From: Deltaproteobacteria bacterium
GTDB taxonomy: Bacteria; Lernaellota; Lernaellaia; JACKCT01
Direction: 5' to 3'
DNA: 64,000 bases
NCBI GenBank assembly: GCA_027493875.1
Contig: JAOSJX010000022.1
Span: 310,001-374,000 of the forward strand
In this document: positions 29,883 through 41,978 of the stretch, in pieces
Layout of the letters: each line of letters begins with the position of its first letter
How positions within the stretch are numbered: position 1 is the stretch's first letter
The notes under the pieces: model-generated
What the model was told of the DNA's origin: nothing
Databases searched by the model: none
The model's input: only the letters and a program-made list of their open reading frames with translations
Program-made: the position numbers and the translations under genes

Positions 29883-30128
29883 GCGCGGCGACAAATATTT
29901 TCCAAAAATAAGTGACGCACTATTTTCCAACAGAATCGATGGCAGCAAATTCGGTGGCAACACAATTGGTGGCGGCGCCGTGCTACCTTCTTCGGGGCAG
30001 GGTTCTTTTGCTATCGGCCGGTTCCCCGGGCACGGGCACGGGCATCCGCCTTCGCACAAGGCTTCGGCGTGACGAGCGGGTAAAAGCGGAGGCGTGGCCG
30101 AGGGCGGTGCGTTTCGCCTAAACTGGGG
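29883..30128 (+). other. Intergenic spacer with GGGCAC microrepeats
   Basis: This 246-base stretch has no gene that I can support. It contains short direct repeats around 30027-30047 (CCGGGCACGGGCACGGGCAT) and an AT-rich start after the clc stop. Similar GGGCAC-type repeats occur at 32805-32832. Confidence 0.5.
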
Positions 30129-32127
30129 ATGATGGATAACGGGGCGTTTCTGATTATCCGGCGCAAGACGCTGGGGAAACTCGAGCACGAGCAGATCGTG
30201 CGCGACTTGCTCCACGCGGCCGAGGGGCTCGATCCGTACATTACGCGTCTGGCGGTTTCCGGCGACGGGCTCGCCCTCATCGCGCAGGGCGATCCGCGGA
30301 CGCTACGCGCGGCGGGCGACGTGCTGTCCCGCCTGGATTTCGAATGGACCATCACGCCCAAACACATCGGGCGCATCCGTCCGGAACGCGTTCTCCGCTT
30401 CACGCTGCGCGACGACCGCATCGATTTTGAAGGACCGGGCGATCTCATGCGGCCGCTCGGCAAAAAGACCGCGTGCTCGCCGTGTTTGCGGCGCTTGAAA
30501 GCTCCATCCTGACGACCCTGCTCCGCAAAAACCGGCGGCGCGCAACCGGGACGTCCGGTCCTTTCGCCGGCGGAGAAATTTCACGCGATTCTCGCCGGCG
30601 ATTCGGTCCTGGATCTCTACCGCCTTCCGGCGCCGGGCGACGATCCCCCTCCCCCGCTGCGGGTTTATCCCGGGCGCTTCGATCCGTCGTCACTGGGCGA
30701 CGCGGCGGGGACCACCACGCAGGAGAATATTTCGGCGCTCATCGACGCCGTCCGCGAGCGCAGCGCGGCGTTTTATCTGGAACTCGACTTCGGGCTCTTC
30801 CAACTTCCGAACTGCCGCTTCGAAACGGACGGCTCCGACCGCGACCGCGAAAGCAATCTGGAATCGGTGGCGAATTACGGATGGTATTTGTGCCGGCTGT
30901 ATCAGGGATCCGAGCGGCCTTCGTCCCCGCCCCCACGACCGGCGCCGACAACGCCGATGCCGTGACCGGCGGTGCGGCGGCCGCAGCGGCTTTCGCAGGC
31001 GCGGCGGTGCTGACGCTGGCCGGCAAGATCGACGCGAAGGCGTCCAAACACGGCCGCCAGGGCTCGCTGGCGCCGGGGATCACGACGACGCCGTATCTTC
31101 CCCCTCCGCCGCAGGACGCGACCGCCGTGAAGGAACGCCGTTGGCTGGAAATCGCCACGACGTTTCAACTCGGCGGCATCGGCGGCGTGTTGGGGGTTCT
31201 CGGGACGGTGTTGTACGTCAATTTGAGGTTCGATGTGATCTCCTCCCTTCGAGGTTATGAGATCCCTCTCTTCGTTTTGTGCACGTCCGCCGTTCTTTTC
31301 TATTCGACCTTCCGCGCGCTCAAGTTGAAGCAATGGGTGGACAACACGCCGACGTCGAAAATCCGCTCCGCGGCGATGGGGATGGTGGAGCTTGCCGGCA
31401 AGGCGGTGCGTATCTACAACCTGCTCTCACCGATGTCGCACATGCCGTGCGTTTATTTTCGCCTGCGGACCTATCAGAAGGTGGAAACAAAGAACGGCTC
31501 CACCTGGAAGCTTATCGACGACCACTCCAGCGGACTCGTTCCCCTTTATCTGCGCGACGAGACCGGCGCCGCGGTCGTCTGGCCGCAGGGCGCAAAAATG
31601 TCGTCGTTGACGGAGCAAAACTTCGGCAGCGGGGGCATCCCCTCGACGCGATTTCCAGCATCGGCGGGATCAGCGACGTGCGCTATGTGGAGCAGACGAT
31701 TCCGGAAGGGTCGCCGCTTTACGTTTTGGGGTTCGCCTCGCCGAACCGCGTGGAACGAAAATCGCTGGCCGGCCGGATCGCGGAAAAACTGCGCTTGATC
31801 AAGGCGGACAAGAAACGGATGCGCCGGTACGACGTGAACGGCGACGGGCAAATCGACGAAAAGGAATGGGAAGCCGCGCGCAAGGATGCGGAAAACGAGG
31901 CGTTGGTGGAGTCGCTCGGCGAGAAGGAACCGGAGAAGCAAGAGGCGTCGCTGAGGATTCACCGCGCGGAGGACTCCGCGCTGCCTTTCGTGATTTCCGC
32001 GTCGACGGAAGTGTCGATCAAACGCGGTTTCGGCATGCAGGCGGTGCTGTTCTTTCTGGGCGCGCTGGGCATGGCGGGGCTCGGCGTTTACTTGTTCATC
32101 ATGAGCGTGAATCTGATCGGCTCGTAA
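30129..32127 (+). CDS. GIDE-domain membrane protein with EF-hand, partner of LemA (frameshifted)
   Basis: The N-terminal part (MMDNGAFLIIRRKTL) has no named domain. It is followed by an Ala-rich segment and two transmembrane stretches (GGIGGVLGVLGTVLYVNL, IPLFVLCTSAVLFYSTF). The GIDE-type domain contains KAVRIYNLLSPMSHMPCVYF and SGLVPLYLRDETGAAVVWP. An EF-hand (DVNGDGQIDEKEW) and a C-terminal transmembrane helix (LFFLGALGMAGLGVYLFIM) close it. GIDE (MUL1-like, without the RING) is known in bacteria next to LemA, as here. About 665 residues. Shifts near 30462-30466 (A5), 30527-30531 (A5), 30900-30940 and 31630 (G5). It likely works at the membrane with LemA; the function is unknown. Confidence 0.72.
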
Positions 32128-32167
32128 GGTATAATGGCGGAAAAGCCCTCGGACAAAGGAGAAGAGC

Positions 32168-32745
32168 ATGACGGCGGTTTTGGTGGTGCTTGTTGTCCTC
32201 GGGATGGCGGCGGCGGGCGTCGTGCTCTACGCCATCGGCATCTACAACGGTCTGGTGCGCCTGAAGAACAACATCGACCGGTCGTGGAGCAACATCGACG
32301 TGCTGCTCAAACAGCGTTTCGACGAGCTGCCGAAGCTGGTGAAGGTGTGCGAGGCGTATATGCAGCACGAACGCGCCACGCTGGAGGCGGTGACGCGCGC
32401 GCGGTCGATGCTGGAGGGCGCGAAAACCGAGGGCGAGGCGCTGGGCGCGCAGAACGCGATCACGAGCGCGCTGCGTTCGCTGTTCGCGGTGGTGGAAAAT
32501 TATCCCGAACTCAAGGCGGATGCGTCGTTCCGGCAGTTGCAGGCGCGCGTTTCGGAGATCGAGGATCAGATTGCCGACCGGCGCGAGTTTTTCAACGAGT
32601 CGGTCAACCTCTACAACATCCGCATCGAGCAGTTCCCCGACGTGTTGATCGCGCGGTCGATGAACTATCAGCGGAAGCGGCTGTGGAGATCGACCCGGCG
32701 CACCGCGAGGACGTGAAAGTCGAGTTCAACGTTTCGCCGGCGTAG
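32168..32745 (+). CDS. lemA: LemA family protein
   Basis: An N-terminal membrane helix (TAVLVVLVVLGMAAAGVVLY) precedes the LemA signature YNGLVRLKNNIDRSWSNIDV, LLKQRFDELPKLV and LYNIRIEQFPDVLIA. About 192 residues. A shift near 32672 moves the C-terminus from an Arg-rich frame to AEAAVEIDPAHREDVKVEF. LemA is an inner-membrane helical protein of unresolved role, often beside GIDE or TPM-domain proteins. It begins 40 bases after the GIDE gene on the same strand, and a shared terminator follows. Confidence 0.9.
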
Positions 32746-32835
32746 TCAACACACCTTCGACCTAAGGCCGAAAGTGTGCCACCCGCATGGGTGTTGTTTC
32801 GGGAACGGTCACGGGCACGGCAACGGACACGGTAC

Positions 32836-32870
32836 AAAAAAGGGGCGATCCGGTTGGATCGCCCCTTTTT
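32836..32870. terminator. Bidirectional terminator between lemA and the VIT-VWA gene
   Basis: AAAAAAGGGGCGATCC-GGTT-GGATCGCCCCTTTTT is a near-perfect hairpin with T-tracts on both strands between two convergent genes. Confidence 0.92.
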
Positions 32871-32885
32871 CGCTTTTATTCCGAA

Positions 32886-35313
32886 TCAGAATCTGATGTA
32901 GAAGACCAGCGCGGCTTCCTTGCCGGGCGCGGGCAGTTTGATCTTCTTGAATCCGTCCTCGATGATCTTCCGCGCTTTGGCGTCATTCACCTCATCGGTG
33001 AGGATTTCGACCTTCTTGGCCGATCCGTCGGACGCGAGGGTCAGGCGCACCATGTACGCTTTGCCGTGCGCTTGGAGACCAAGGGCCGCGAGTTTCTTCG
33101 CGATGTCTTTGGCGTAGGCTTTGCCGAGCGCGGTGCGGTAAGCGTTTTGGTCCGTCACACCGAGGAATGCGACGGCGTCGAGCTGCGGGCCGCCATGCCC
33201 GCCGAAATCGGCGGCTTCATCGGCCATTACCGCCCCTTGCGCGATGGTCGACGGCGCCGGAGCGCCCGACGCGGCGCGGGACATCGCCTTCATCTTGGCC
33301 GGAGCGCCCATGGAGGATGCGCGGCCGCCGCCCACCGAGCCCAGGCCGTAGGCCATGTCCGCTTCCTCGGTTTCCGCTTCGCCGAACACGCCTTCGTAGG
33401 AAACGCCTTCCGGCATTTCGACGGGGACCTGCACCGTCTGCATCTTGCCGCCGACGTTGCGGACTTTTTCTTCGACCGCGACGAAGGACGTGTACTTGGT
33501 GACGAGGCGATGCGTGAGGCCGAGGTCGGTGACGAGGTCGACTTTTTCCTGCTGGAAGCCTTTCGCCTCCATTTCCGCCATGAGGCGTTCGATTTTCGCG
33601 CGCGCCCACATTGTTTCGAGGGCGTTGTAGCCGCCGTCGCGGGGGGAAAACGACGTCGGCGGTCAGCTCGGTGCGTCCGCGTCCTTTGTTGCCGATGAGG
33701 CGGACGGTGCCGCGGCCCGGCTTGGTGTAGCGGCCGTGGATCACGACGGGCTGCCCGGCGAAGAGATCCGGGATCGTGTCGGGGTAGACGTCCGTGACTT
33801 CGAGGCCGTCCCAATCGACGGCGATGTCGGTCATGAGGGGCGCGTCGATGCGCTTGTGGAATTTTTCCACGACCTCTTTCGTGCTCTCGTCCTGACGGAC
33901 GAACTGCACGAAGCCGCGGCCCTCTTCGGCCATGCGGTCGAGAAGATAGCGGTTGACGGACGAGCCGACGCCGAGCGAGAAGAGGCGCGCGTCGCCGAGG
34001 TGGTCGTGAATTTCGCGGATGATTTCCACCTCGTTGCCGATGAAGCCGTCGGTGGTCATGAAAACGATACGGACGCGTTCCTTGTCCGCCGGCCAGTTGA
34101 GCGCCGCCTGAATGGCGGGGAGCATGCGGGTGCCGCCGGTGGCTTGGATCTGATCGACGAACTTCATCGCGTCGCGGACGTTTGCGGCCGTGGCCGGCAG
34201 CGGCCCGGGCGCCATGGCGGTGACGGTGTCGTTGAAGTCGTACACCTGAAACGTATCGTTCGGACGCAGCCCCTTCAGCGCGCGTTTCACCGCGTCCTTC
34301 GACTTGGCGAGCGGATCGCCCTGCTGGCTGCCGGACGAATCGACGACAAAGAGAATTTCACGCGGGCGGACGTCCCGTTCCGAATAGTCCGCCATGGGCG
34401 CGAGCACGAGTAGAAATTCGCCGCGGCCCTTTTCGCCGTGCGTGAGGACGCCGAACTCCGGCGCGTCGCCGGCAACGTCGTAACGCACGATGAGATCCTT
34501 GTTGGGGATCGTGTCGCGGGCGTCGAGCTTGATCGTCGCGCGGTGGTCATCCTTGTCGTCGATGACGATCATGTGCGACGGCGAGCGCAGATCCTGGATC
34601 GGCACGCCGGCGTCGAGGTGAACGGTGACGCCGATGTCGTGGCCGGAGCGCTCGCCCGGTTTGAGGACGGGCGGCGTGATGCGCGAGGCGTCCGGCACGC
34701 GGTTCGTATCCGGCGCCCAGCCTCCGCCTTGTTTGCCGATGATCTGTTCGCCGGGGATGTAGCGCGGGCCGACGACCATGGGGAAAACGAATTCGTAGCC
34801 GCCCTCTTCGTACTTGAGAACTTCGACGTAGCTGATGCGGATTTCGATGTTGTCGCCGGGAAGAATATTGGCGACGGCCTGCGTGAAGATGTTGGGGCGC
34901 TCCTGGTCGAGCAGCGACGCCGTTTTACCCGCCGCTTTCGCCTGTTCGTAAATCTCGCGCGCCTCTTCGCGTTTCTTGATGACCCCTTTGATGACGCGCT
35001 CGCCGACGGTCATGGTCATGTCGTCCACCGCGGCTTCGGCCGGGAGCGGAAAGACATAAACCGCCTCGATGGGATCGTCGTAGGGATTGATGAATTTTTG
35101 CGTGACGTTGACGCGCGTGACGAAGCCCGAGACGAAGGCCTCGACCTCCGTGTGCGCGAGCGGGACGTCGACGTCCTTGAATCCTTTGGTCACCACGCGC
35201 AGCCGGCCGCTTCCGATTTCGTCGTCGTCGTTCGTCTCGGCGGCCGCCGTCCCCAGCCCGGCGAACGCGAGCGCGCAAGCCAGGGCGAACAGGAAGAGAA
35301 TACTTCTGACCAT
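32886..35313 (-). CDS. Exported VIT and von Willebrand A domain protein
   Basis: The start at 35313 (MVRSILFLFALACALAFAGL) is a signal peptide. The VIT domain has VNVTQKFINPYDDPIEAVYVFPL and EAREIYEQAKAAGKTASLLD. The VWA domain has the MIDAS motif VVDSSGS with TGGTRMLPAI and FMTTDGFIGNE. A glycine-rich linker leads to a TonB/AgmX-like C-terminal domain (LTLASDGSAKKVEIL...LVFYIRF). About 808 residues. One C too many in a C6 run (33641-33646 on the plus strand as G6) breaks it at FP/RDGGYNALE. Such proteins are secreted metal-dependent adhesins or scaffold proteins; the ligand is unknown. Confidence 0.87.
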
Positions 35314-35430
35314 TGTCGTTACCTCCGGGCCTCCACCGCCCGTGTCATATCCTTGTATCTGTAACTTAATTTTATGGCTATCGGGCGCGCCTAGGAGGAT
35401 AAGACAACGATCCGGGGGCGGGGTTCCGGA

Positions 35431-36756
<1,326 letters not shown>

Positions 36757-36776
36757 TCATCGGCAATTGAAGCCGC

Positions 36777-37163
36777 TCAGCCGCCCGGGCGTCGCGCACG
36801 GCCGGCGCCTGTTAGAGAATCGCAAAAATTGATGCCCGCTAAAAAAACGCGCGCCGGCGGCGACCGCTCGACCGAGCGAGGGCGTCCCGCGAAGGGGCGA
36901 AGGATTCCTGACACGGCCGTTGACGGTAATCGACTCACTGTCGGCGCCGGCGAACGTGTTTCGAGATAAGACCCCTTGCGAAAAATACGATCAATGGCGT
37001 TTTGGGCGGTCGAGGTCGCCCGCCGAGCTCGCTCCTCCGCGCTGACAATCGGCCGATGCCCCAGCCAGACGTACTCGACGTAAGGATCGTACGGCGCCTC
37101 CGTCTCCGCGATGAGCCGTCCTTCCAGGGAGACAATCATCGTGCGCCTTCTGTCCTTACGCAT
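36777..37163 (-). pseudogene. RHS/YD-repeat remnant
   Basis: After a short start (MRKDRRRTM), residues of the frame read LEGRLIAETEAPYDPYVEYV, then WLGHRPIV. That is the core of an RHS/YD repeat, which in intact proteins reads DGRLIAE...EYVWLG.RPIA. The rest (SAEERARRATSTAQNAIDRI...) is unlike RHS. The ORF start overlaps the end of the DUF6968-like gene by eight bases. I take it as a fossil of an RHS toxin tip left next to a possible immunity gene. A short functional protein is possible but unlikely. Confidence 0.55.
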
Positions 37164-37503
37164 CTGTTGTCGTCGTCGCGCCGTCGATCCCCACGGCTTC
37201 TAAAAAATCCACCGGTTCGCCGTCCTCGTTGAAAATAATGATCGATTTTCCGTCGGGCTCCACCATCCAAAGAACGAAGCGGACCGCCAGTTCCCGCGAT
37301 TGCCGCGCATCGACACCGCCGATCGGGTGAATTCGCCGCATAAGCCACGGCGCCTCGATTGTTGTCTCCCAATGTCCGGCGACGACCCGTGCAGGCGCGG
37401 AAAATCGGATTTCGACGTCTTGTTTCTCCTCGCCGCAGACGATTGTACCCCGGATCGTGACGTCTCTCTCGAGCAATGTCTTTCCATTGTCGTCGTTCAT
37501 CAT
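37156..37503 (-). CDS. Small DUF6968-like protein (possible RHS immunity protein)
   Basis: This intact 115-residue acidic protein has the feature GGVDARQSRELAVRFVLWMV, recalling the Gly-x-Asp-x-x-Gln-(Ala/Ser)-Leu pattern of DUF6968-type proteins often found next to polymorphic toxins. The family name is a recollection and should be checked. Its ATG overlaps the stop of the glycosyltransferase gene (ATGA), so it is translationally coupled to the glycan operon. Next to an RHS remnant, an immunity role is an attractive guess; nothing in the sequence shows which toxin. Confidence 0.5.
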   Translation of the reverse strand: MMNDDNGKTLLERDVTIRGTIVCGEEKQDVEIRFSAPARVVAGHWETTIEAPWLMRRIHPIGGVDARQSRELAVRFVLWMVEPDGKSIIIFNEDGEPVDFLEAVGIDGATTTTDA

Positions 37504-39152
37504 TTGTACCTCGCGGTCTGTCCCTCATCGGCGTACAGCGCGCGGACGCGGATGCCTTGGGCTCGGAGGGAGGCGGATTTTTTCGAGGAGGGCGGCTTCG
37601 TGGTAGTCGGAGCTGACGATGACGGCGTCGAGGTTGAGCGAGGCCGCATCATCGCGCGGGTGCACGGGGATGCCGAGGATTTTGCCGCCGCACGCGGCGG
37701 GGTCGTCGTCAAGAATCGCGACGAGATCGACGCCGGGAAAATCGCAGGTGCCGAGCACGCGCATGGTGTGTTTTCCCGCGCCGTAGAGCGCCACGCGGCG
37801 GCATCCCGCGGCGGCCAGCTCCTTGACGGCGGCGAGCACGCGCCGGCGCGGACCCGCCGCGGCCTGCACTTCATCCGCGTAACGCAGCAGCCGGACGAGC
37901 GGGCGCGTGCTCACCTTCCAAGCTTCGTCCGGCGGCCGCGCCAGTGAGTATGCGCGCTCGAATTCCTCCGCGTCCTTCTTCCACCGTGCGGACGCACCTC
38001 GCCCCGGCGCGCAGGTGAGTCCGCAGATCCCCGTCGCGGGCCAAGATTTCGAGTTTTTCCGCCAGCGCTTGCGCGTCACCGGACGAAAAAACGAGACCGT
38101 TCGCGCCATCGCGGATCAAATTGGTCATGCCGGCCTCGTCCGAGCACACGACCGGCGTGCCCAAAGCGAGGGCTTCGAGAATCGTCACCGGCGAATTTTC
38201 CGCCCACACGGAAGGAACGACGAGCGCGTCGAGTTCGCGGTGCGCGTCCGCCAGGCGCGACGGATCGAGACGCCCCGCGACGCGCACGTTGGCCAGACGC
38301 CGAGCCCGCGCTTCGATTTCCATCGCGTACGTGTCCGTATTCCACACCTCGCGTTCGCCGTAGAGCGTGAGCGCCACCGGTGCGGACTCACCAAGTCGCT
38401 CGATCGCGCCTAACAAAACCGACAATCCTTTGATGCGGTTCCAGCGGCCGATGAAGCCGAGACGCAGCCGGCCGTCCGCGCTCGGCGTTTTTTCCACCGC
38501 GCGCATTGACGCGGGAACGCCGTAGGGCGCGGTGAGCACGCGGTCCCTGGGTGCGCCCGCGCCGACGACATGCTCCGCCATGAACGGACACGGCGCGTGA
38601 TGGAGCGACACGCCGCGCGCCATCGCGCCGACGAGTTCCTCGCGCACCTGCCTCACGAGCGCGCGTTCGGCGTCGATATCGTCGTAACACGACGCGCACG
38701 CCGCTCCGGGCTTGGCGCCGCACGGGTGAGCCCGCGCGTCGAGAAGTTTGCCGCCGCGGCAGGTCCAGAGAAAATCGACGTGCGTCCAGAGGACGGGGGA
38801 TGCCGGCGTCCAGGGCGGCGAAGGCGACGCCCGGCATGAACCATCCGTTCGTGACGTGCACGACGTCCGGGCGATCCGACGCAAACCGCGCCGCGGCTTC
38901 GTCATACATCGGCGCGTGAAACTGCGTGGCGTGGATCGGCGCGGGGCGGTACTCCGGGTTGTACGTCATGCGTTGCACGGGGACGCCGTCGTGTTCGTAG
39001 TTCGAGCCGGGATTTTTGCGCGCAAGATCGAGGGTGAGCACGCGCACGTCGTGGCCTCGTTCGCGCACGGCGCGCGCGAGGCGCTGCGTGTACACCTCGG
39101 CGCCGCCAAACACGTCGGGCAGGTAACCGGTGATGGCGTAGAGAATTTTCAC
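37500..39152 (-). CDS. GT4-type glycosyltransferase with C-terminal Rossmann domain (frameshifted)
   Basis: The GTG start at 39152 (VKILYAITGYLPDVFGGAEV) overlaps the previous stop (GTGA) and has GGAGG. The GT-B fold is clear: GGAEVYTQRLARAVRERGHD, FIGRWNRIKGLSVLLGAIER and the donor-binding SVWAENSPVTILEALALGTP. Its middle has a Cys pair region (CGAKPGAACASCYDD), as in some GT4 enzymes. A second Rossmann-like domain follows (RRVALYGAGKHTMRVL...VAILDDDPAACGGKILGIPV), like the C-terminal sugar-binding domain of C-methyltransferases. Shifts near 38795, 38000 and 37570. About 550 residues; it adds a sugar to a surface glycan, with donor and acceptor unknown. Confidence 0.8.
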
Positions 39153-41420
39153 GCGTCGTCCTCCGGCAGAAGCGGCGGCCCGTCCCACAAAATCTCGCCG
39201 TCACGCGCCATGGCGTCACAAATCATGTCGATTTCCGCCAAGCCGCCGGGCGCGAGATCCGCGAGGCTCCGGACGGTCAGTTTTTCCGGGCCGTGCTGAT
39301 CGCCGCCTTCGAAAATCCGGAACGGCACGGTGCGCCGGAAATTGTAGTGATAAGCCCATCTTCTCGCGCGTTTCGTGCGCTCGGCGTCCGGTTTCGAAAT
39401 TTCCTTCGCGCGCGCCAGCAACGAAAAATACTCCCCATAGAGCGCGCGTCGAACGTAAAACCCTTACCGGCGTATCGCGCGGGCCCGGCGCAGACGACCG
39501 CCGACCCGCGCGCGGCGAGTTCGTGCCCGATCGTCGTGATGAAAACGCACGACACGTCCACCCGGCGCGCGAGTTCGTAAGACGACACCCGCTCGTCCGG
39601 CCCGATGATGTGAATATGCTCCGGCAGCTTTTCGAACCGCGCGGCGATGATGCATTCCATGCGTTCGGTGGCCGGCATCCAAACGTGTTTCGTTTCCGCG
39701 GGGTGGATGCGGACGTAGAGATCGACGTCGTCCCGGCCGGCCGCCCACGCAATCGTCTCCGTGACGAACGCGTTGACGTCCTCGAACGCGCCGGCGCCGC
39801 GATGCACGGCGGCGTCCCAGGAGACGTTGGTGAACAGCGCAATGCGAGCCCGTCCTTCGTTTACGGTGACAGGCTCAGTGCGCGCCGGCTGGTAGTTGTG
39901 CCACGCGAGATCGTAGGCGCCGCCGCGCTCCTTGGAATCGAGGTAGGCCGTCAGCGCGCGCTCGCGTTCGTCGTTCATCGGAAAATTCGACCAATCCTCC
40001 TCGCGCTCGTTTTGAAACGCGTCGTGATAGGAGGCGTTGCGCGTGACGAGCACGCGGCCGCGCATGTAGGGCAGACCGTAAACGTAGAACGGCAGGTTGC
40101 GCCGCCGGAAGATTTCCGCGGCGACTCCCCACGTCGCGTAGATGCCGTGCGAGGTGAACGCGCGCGTGGGCCGGAATTTTTCGCACGCGCGCTCCGCCGC
40201 GATTTTCATGAGGCGCGCGGCGATCCAATATTCGCGCGCGATGTCCAGGTCGGCTTCGACCACGCGCCCGCGCGCCGTGTAGCGAATCACGGACGCGCGG
40301 ACGAGTTCGCCCAACGCGATCCCGTCTTCCTCGTCGCCGAGAATCGCTTCGAGCGTCATCGACGCCGCGCGCCCGCGGATCGCTTCGCGCTCGTCCCCGC
40401 GCACGAGTTGCGACAACCACATCACCGGCGAGTGCGTAGCGTCGGCCCATTCGCGGTGGGCGGCGACGCACGATTCGCAAAACGATTTCCGGTTCGTCAC
40501 CTGGTGCGTGATGTTGTCGCAGACGGGCAAGAACGCGTCGCAGCCGACGGAACTCACCGCGCCGCCGCGCAAGGCGACCGCCGCGCCGACCGTTTTCTCG
40601 ACGAGATGCGTGAACATGGACGAGCCGCGAACCGGCCAGAGCAAAAGACGCATGCCCTTCGCATCGGCATGATCCGGCACGTCCGCGAAGACGCGGCGCA
40701 CCCGATCCATAAAGGCCGTTCGATGATCCGGCGGGAGCGCGATTCCCTCGCCGCCGCCGATCACTCCCGGCCGCTCCGTCACGACGGCATCGAAAGGCAA
40801 CTCGTCCCAGGGCAAACGCGCGCCGACCACCATCGCGCGGACGGCGGCGTGGTCGGCCCGCGCTCCGAGGGCGGCCACGAGCCGGCGTCCTCGTCGTCGA
40901 AGAAACGGGGATCGGGCATGAACAGCGCGTTGTCGATCGCCGTGACGTCGAAACCGCGCGCGGCGAGAACCGCCGCCACCGGAAAATAATCGCCGCAACC
41001 CGCGACGAGCACACGCGCGCCGGACGGCAGGCCGGTCACGGTATCCGCCCGCGCGACGGCGTCGCGGCACCGCCGCGCCGTATTTTCCGCGTTATAAAAA
41101 CGCGACGGCACGCATTCGACGCGCCCGCCGAAACGCGCGGCATGAAGACGCGAGAGCATCGCCCGCTGATGCGTGTCCGTCGCGACGATCACGGCTTGCG
41201 GGCGCCACGACGAAAGCGCGTCGCCGAGTTTCGCGCACGGGAATCCCTCGCAGGAAAGTTGTTCGCCGTCGTCGATGACGCCGAGGAGAAAGCGGCCTTC
41301 GGAGAAAAACTCCTCCTCGGGCGTACTCTCGAAAACGGCGCGCGCGTATCGCCCGGCGCCGTAGAGCGCGTACTCGGTTGCGGGCGGCAGCGCACGGACG
41401 ATTTCGAGCAAGGGGTGCAT
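39149..41420 (-). CDS. Surface-carbohydrate biosynthesis protein with N-terminal Rossmann/methyltransferase-like domain (frameshifted)
   Basis: The N-terminus (TEYALYGAGRYARAVFES...LLGVIDDGEQLSCEGFPCAK) is a Rossmann domain of the same type as the C-terminus of the next gene product. A second nucleotide-binding-like motif follows (ARVLVAGCGDYFPVAAVLAA), recalling class I methyltransferases. A Cys4 cluster (SVGCDAFLPVCDN...SFCESCVAAHREW) could bind zinc. The C-terminal half, with YVYGLPYMRGRVLVTRN and YVRIHPAETKHVWMP, resembles capsule polysaccharide biosynthesis (KpsS/LipB-like GT-B) proteins. Shifts near 40880 and 39440. About 756 residues. It is coupled to the GT4 gene by GTGA overlap. The start is the ATG at 41420; no strong ribosome-binding site is visible. 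Confidence 0.65.
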
Positions 41421-41499
41421 GCGTGGTGGGAACAATCGGGCAAACGGCGGTGCGTGGCAAGAGCCGCGGGCATCGGGATCGCGACGAAAGGTATTTTTT

Positions 41500-41945
41500 A
41501 CCGCAGAGATCGCAGAGGACGCAGAGGAGGAGTAGCGAGGGCGTACGTCGTATGTGGTATGTCGTATGTCGTATGTCGTATATCGCCAGGAATAGAGCCG
41601 CGACCGTGAGGGAGTAGCGGAGCGATTGTTTTCACCGCAAAGGATGCGAAGGACGCAAAAGGAACGGGAAGTTTTTCAACGCAGAGATCGCGGAGACCGC
41701 AGAGAGGAGGAAGTATTAACCGCAGAGATTGCCGAGAGCGCAGAGGAAAAGTAGCGAGGGCGTACGTCGTATGTGGTATGTCGTATGTCGTATATCGCCA
41801 GGAATAGAGCCGCGACCGTGAGCGAGTAGCGGAGCGATTGTTTTCACCGCAAAGGACCCTTCAGCTTCGCTCGGGGCAGGCGCGAAGGACGCTAAGGTGG
41901 GGGAAGTTTTTCAACGCAGAGATCGCAGAGACCGCGGAGGAGGAG
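41500..41945. repeat. Intergenic block of CGCAGAG and GTCGTATGT repeats with a duplicated ~110-base unit
   Basis: A unit runs from GTAGCGAGGG at 41532 to CACCGCAAAGGA at 41644. It recurs at 41751-41856 in the same orientation, nearly identical apart from one 7-base GTATGTC unit and a G/C change. Within each unit GTCGTATGT is tandem. Around them lie many copies of the ACCGCAGAGATCGCAGAG type. There is no coding sequence; the 557 bases between 41421 and 41978 hold only this block. It is not a CRISPR array. Confidence 0.9.
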
Positions 41946-41978
41946 CAGGTTTCAGGTGTCGGGTGTCAGCAGTGGCGT

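Noticed and set aside
36935..37140. Full RHS protein on the minus strand
   Set aside because: Only one YD-like repeat core is visible and no further repeats are found in any frame.
41500..41945. CRISPR array
   Set aside because: Repeats are irregular in length and spacing, spacers are not unique, and no cas genes are present.
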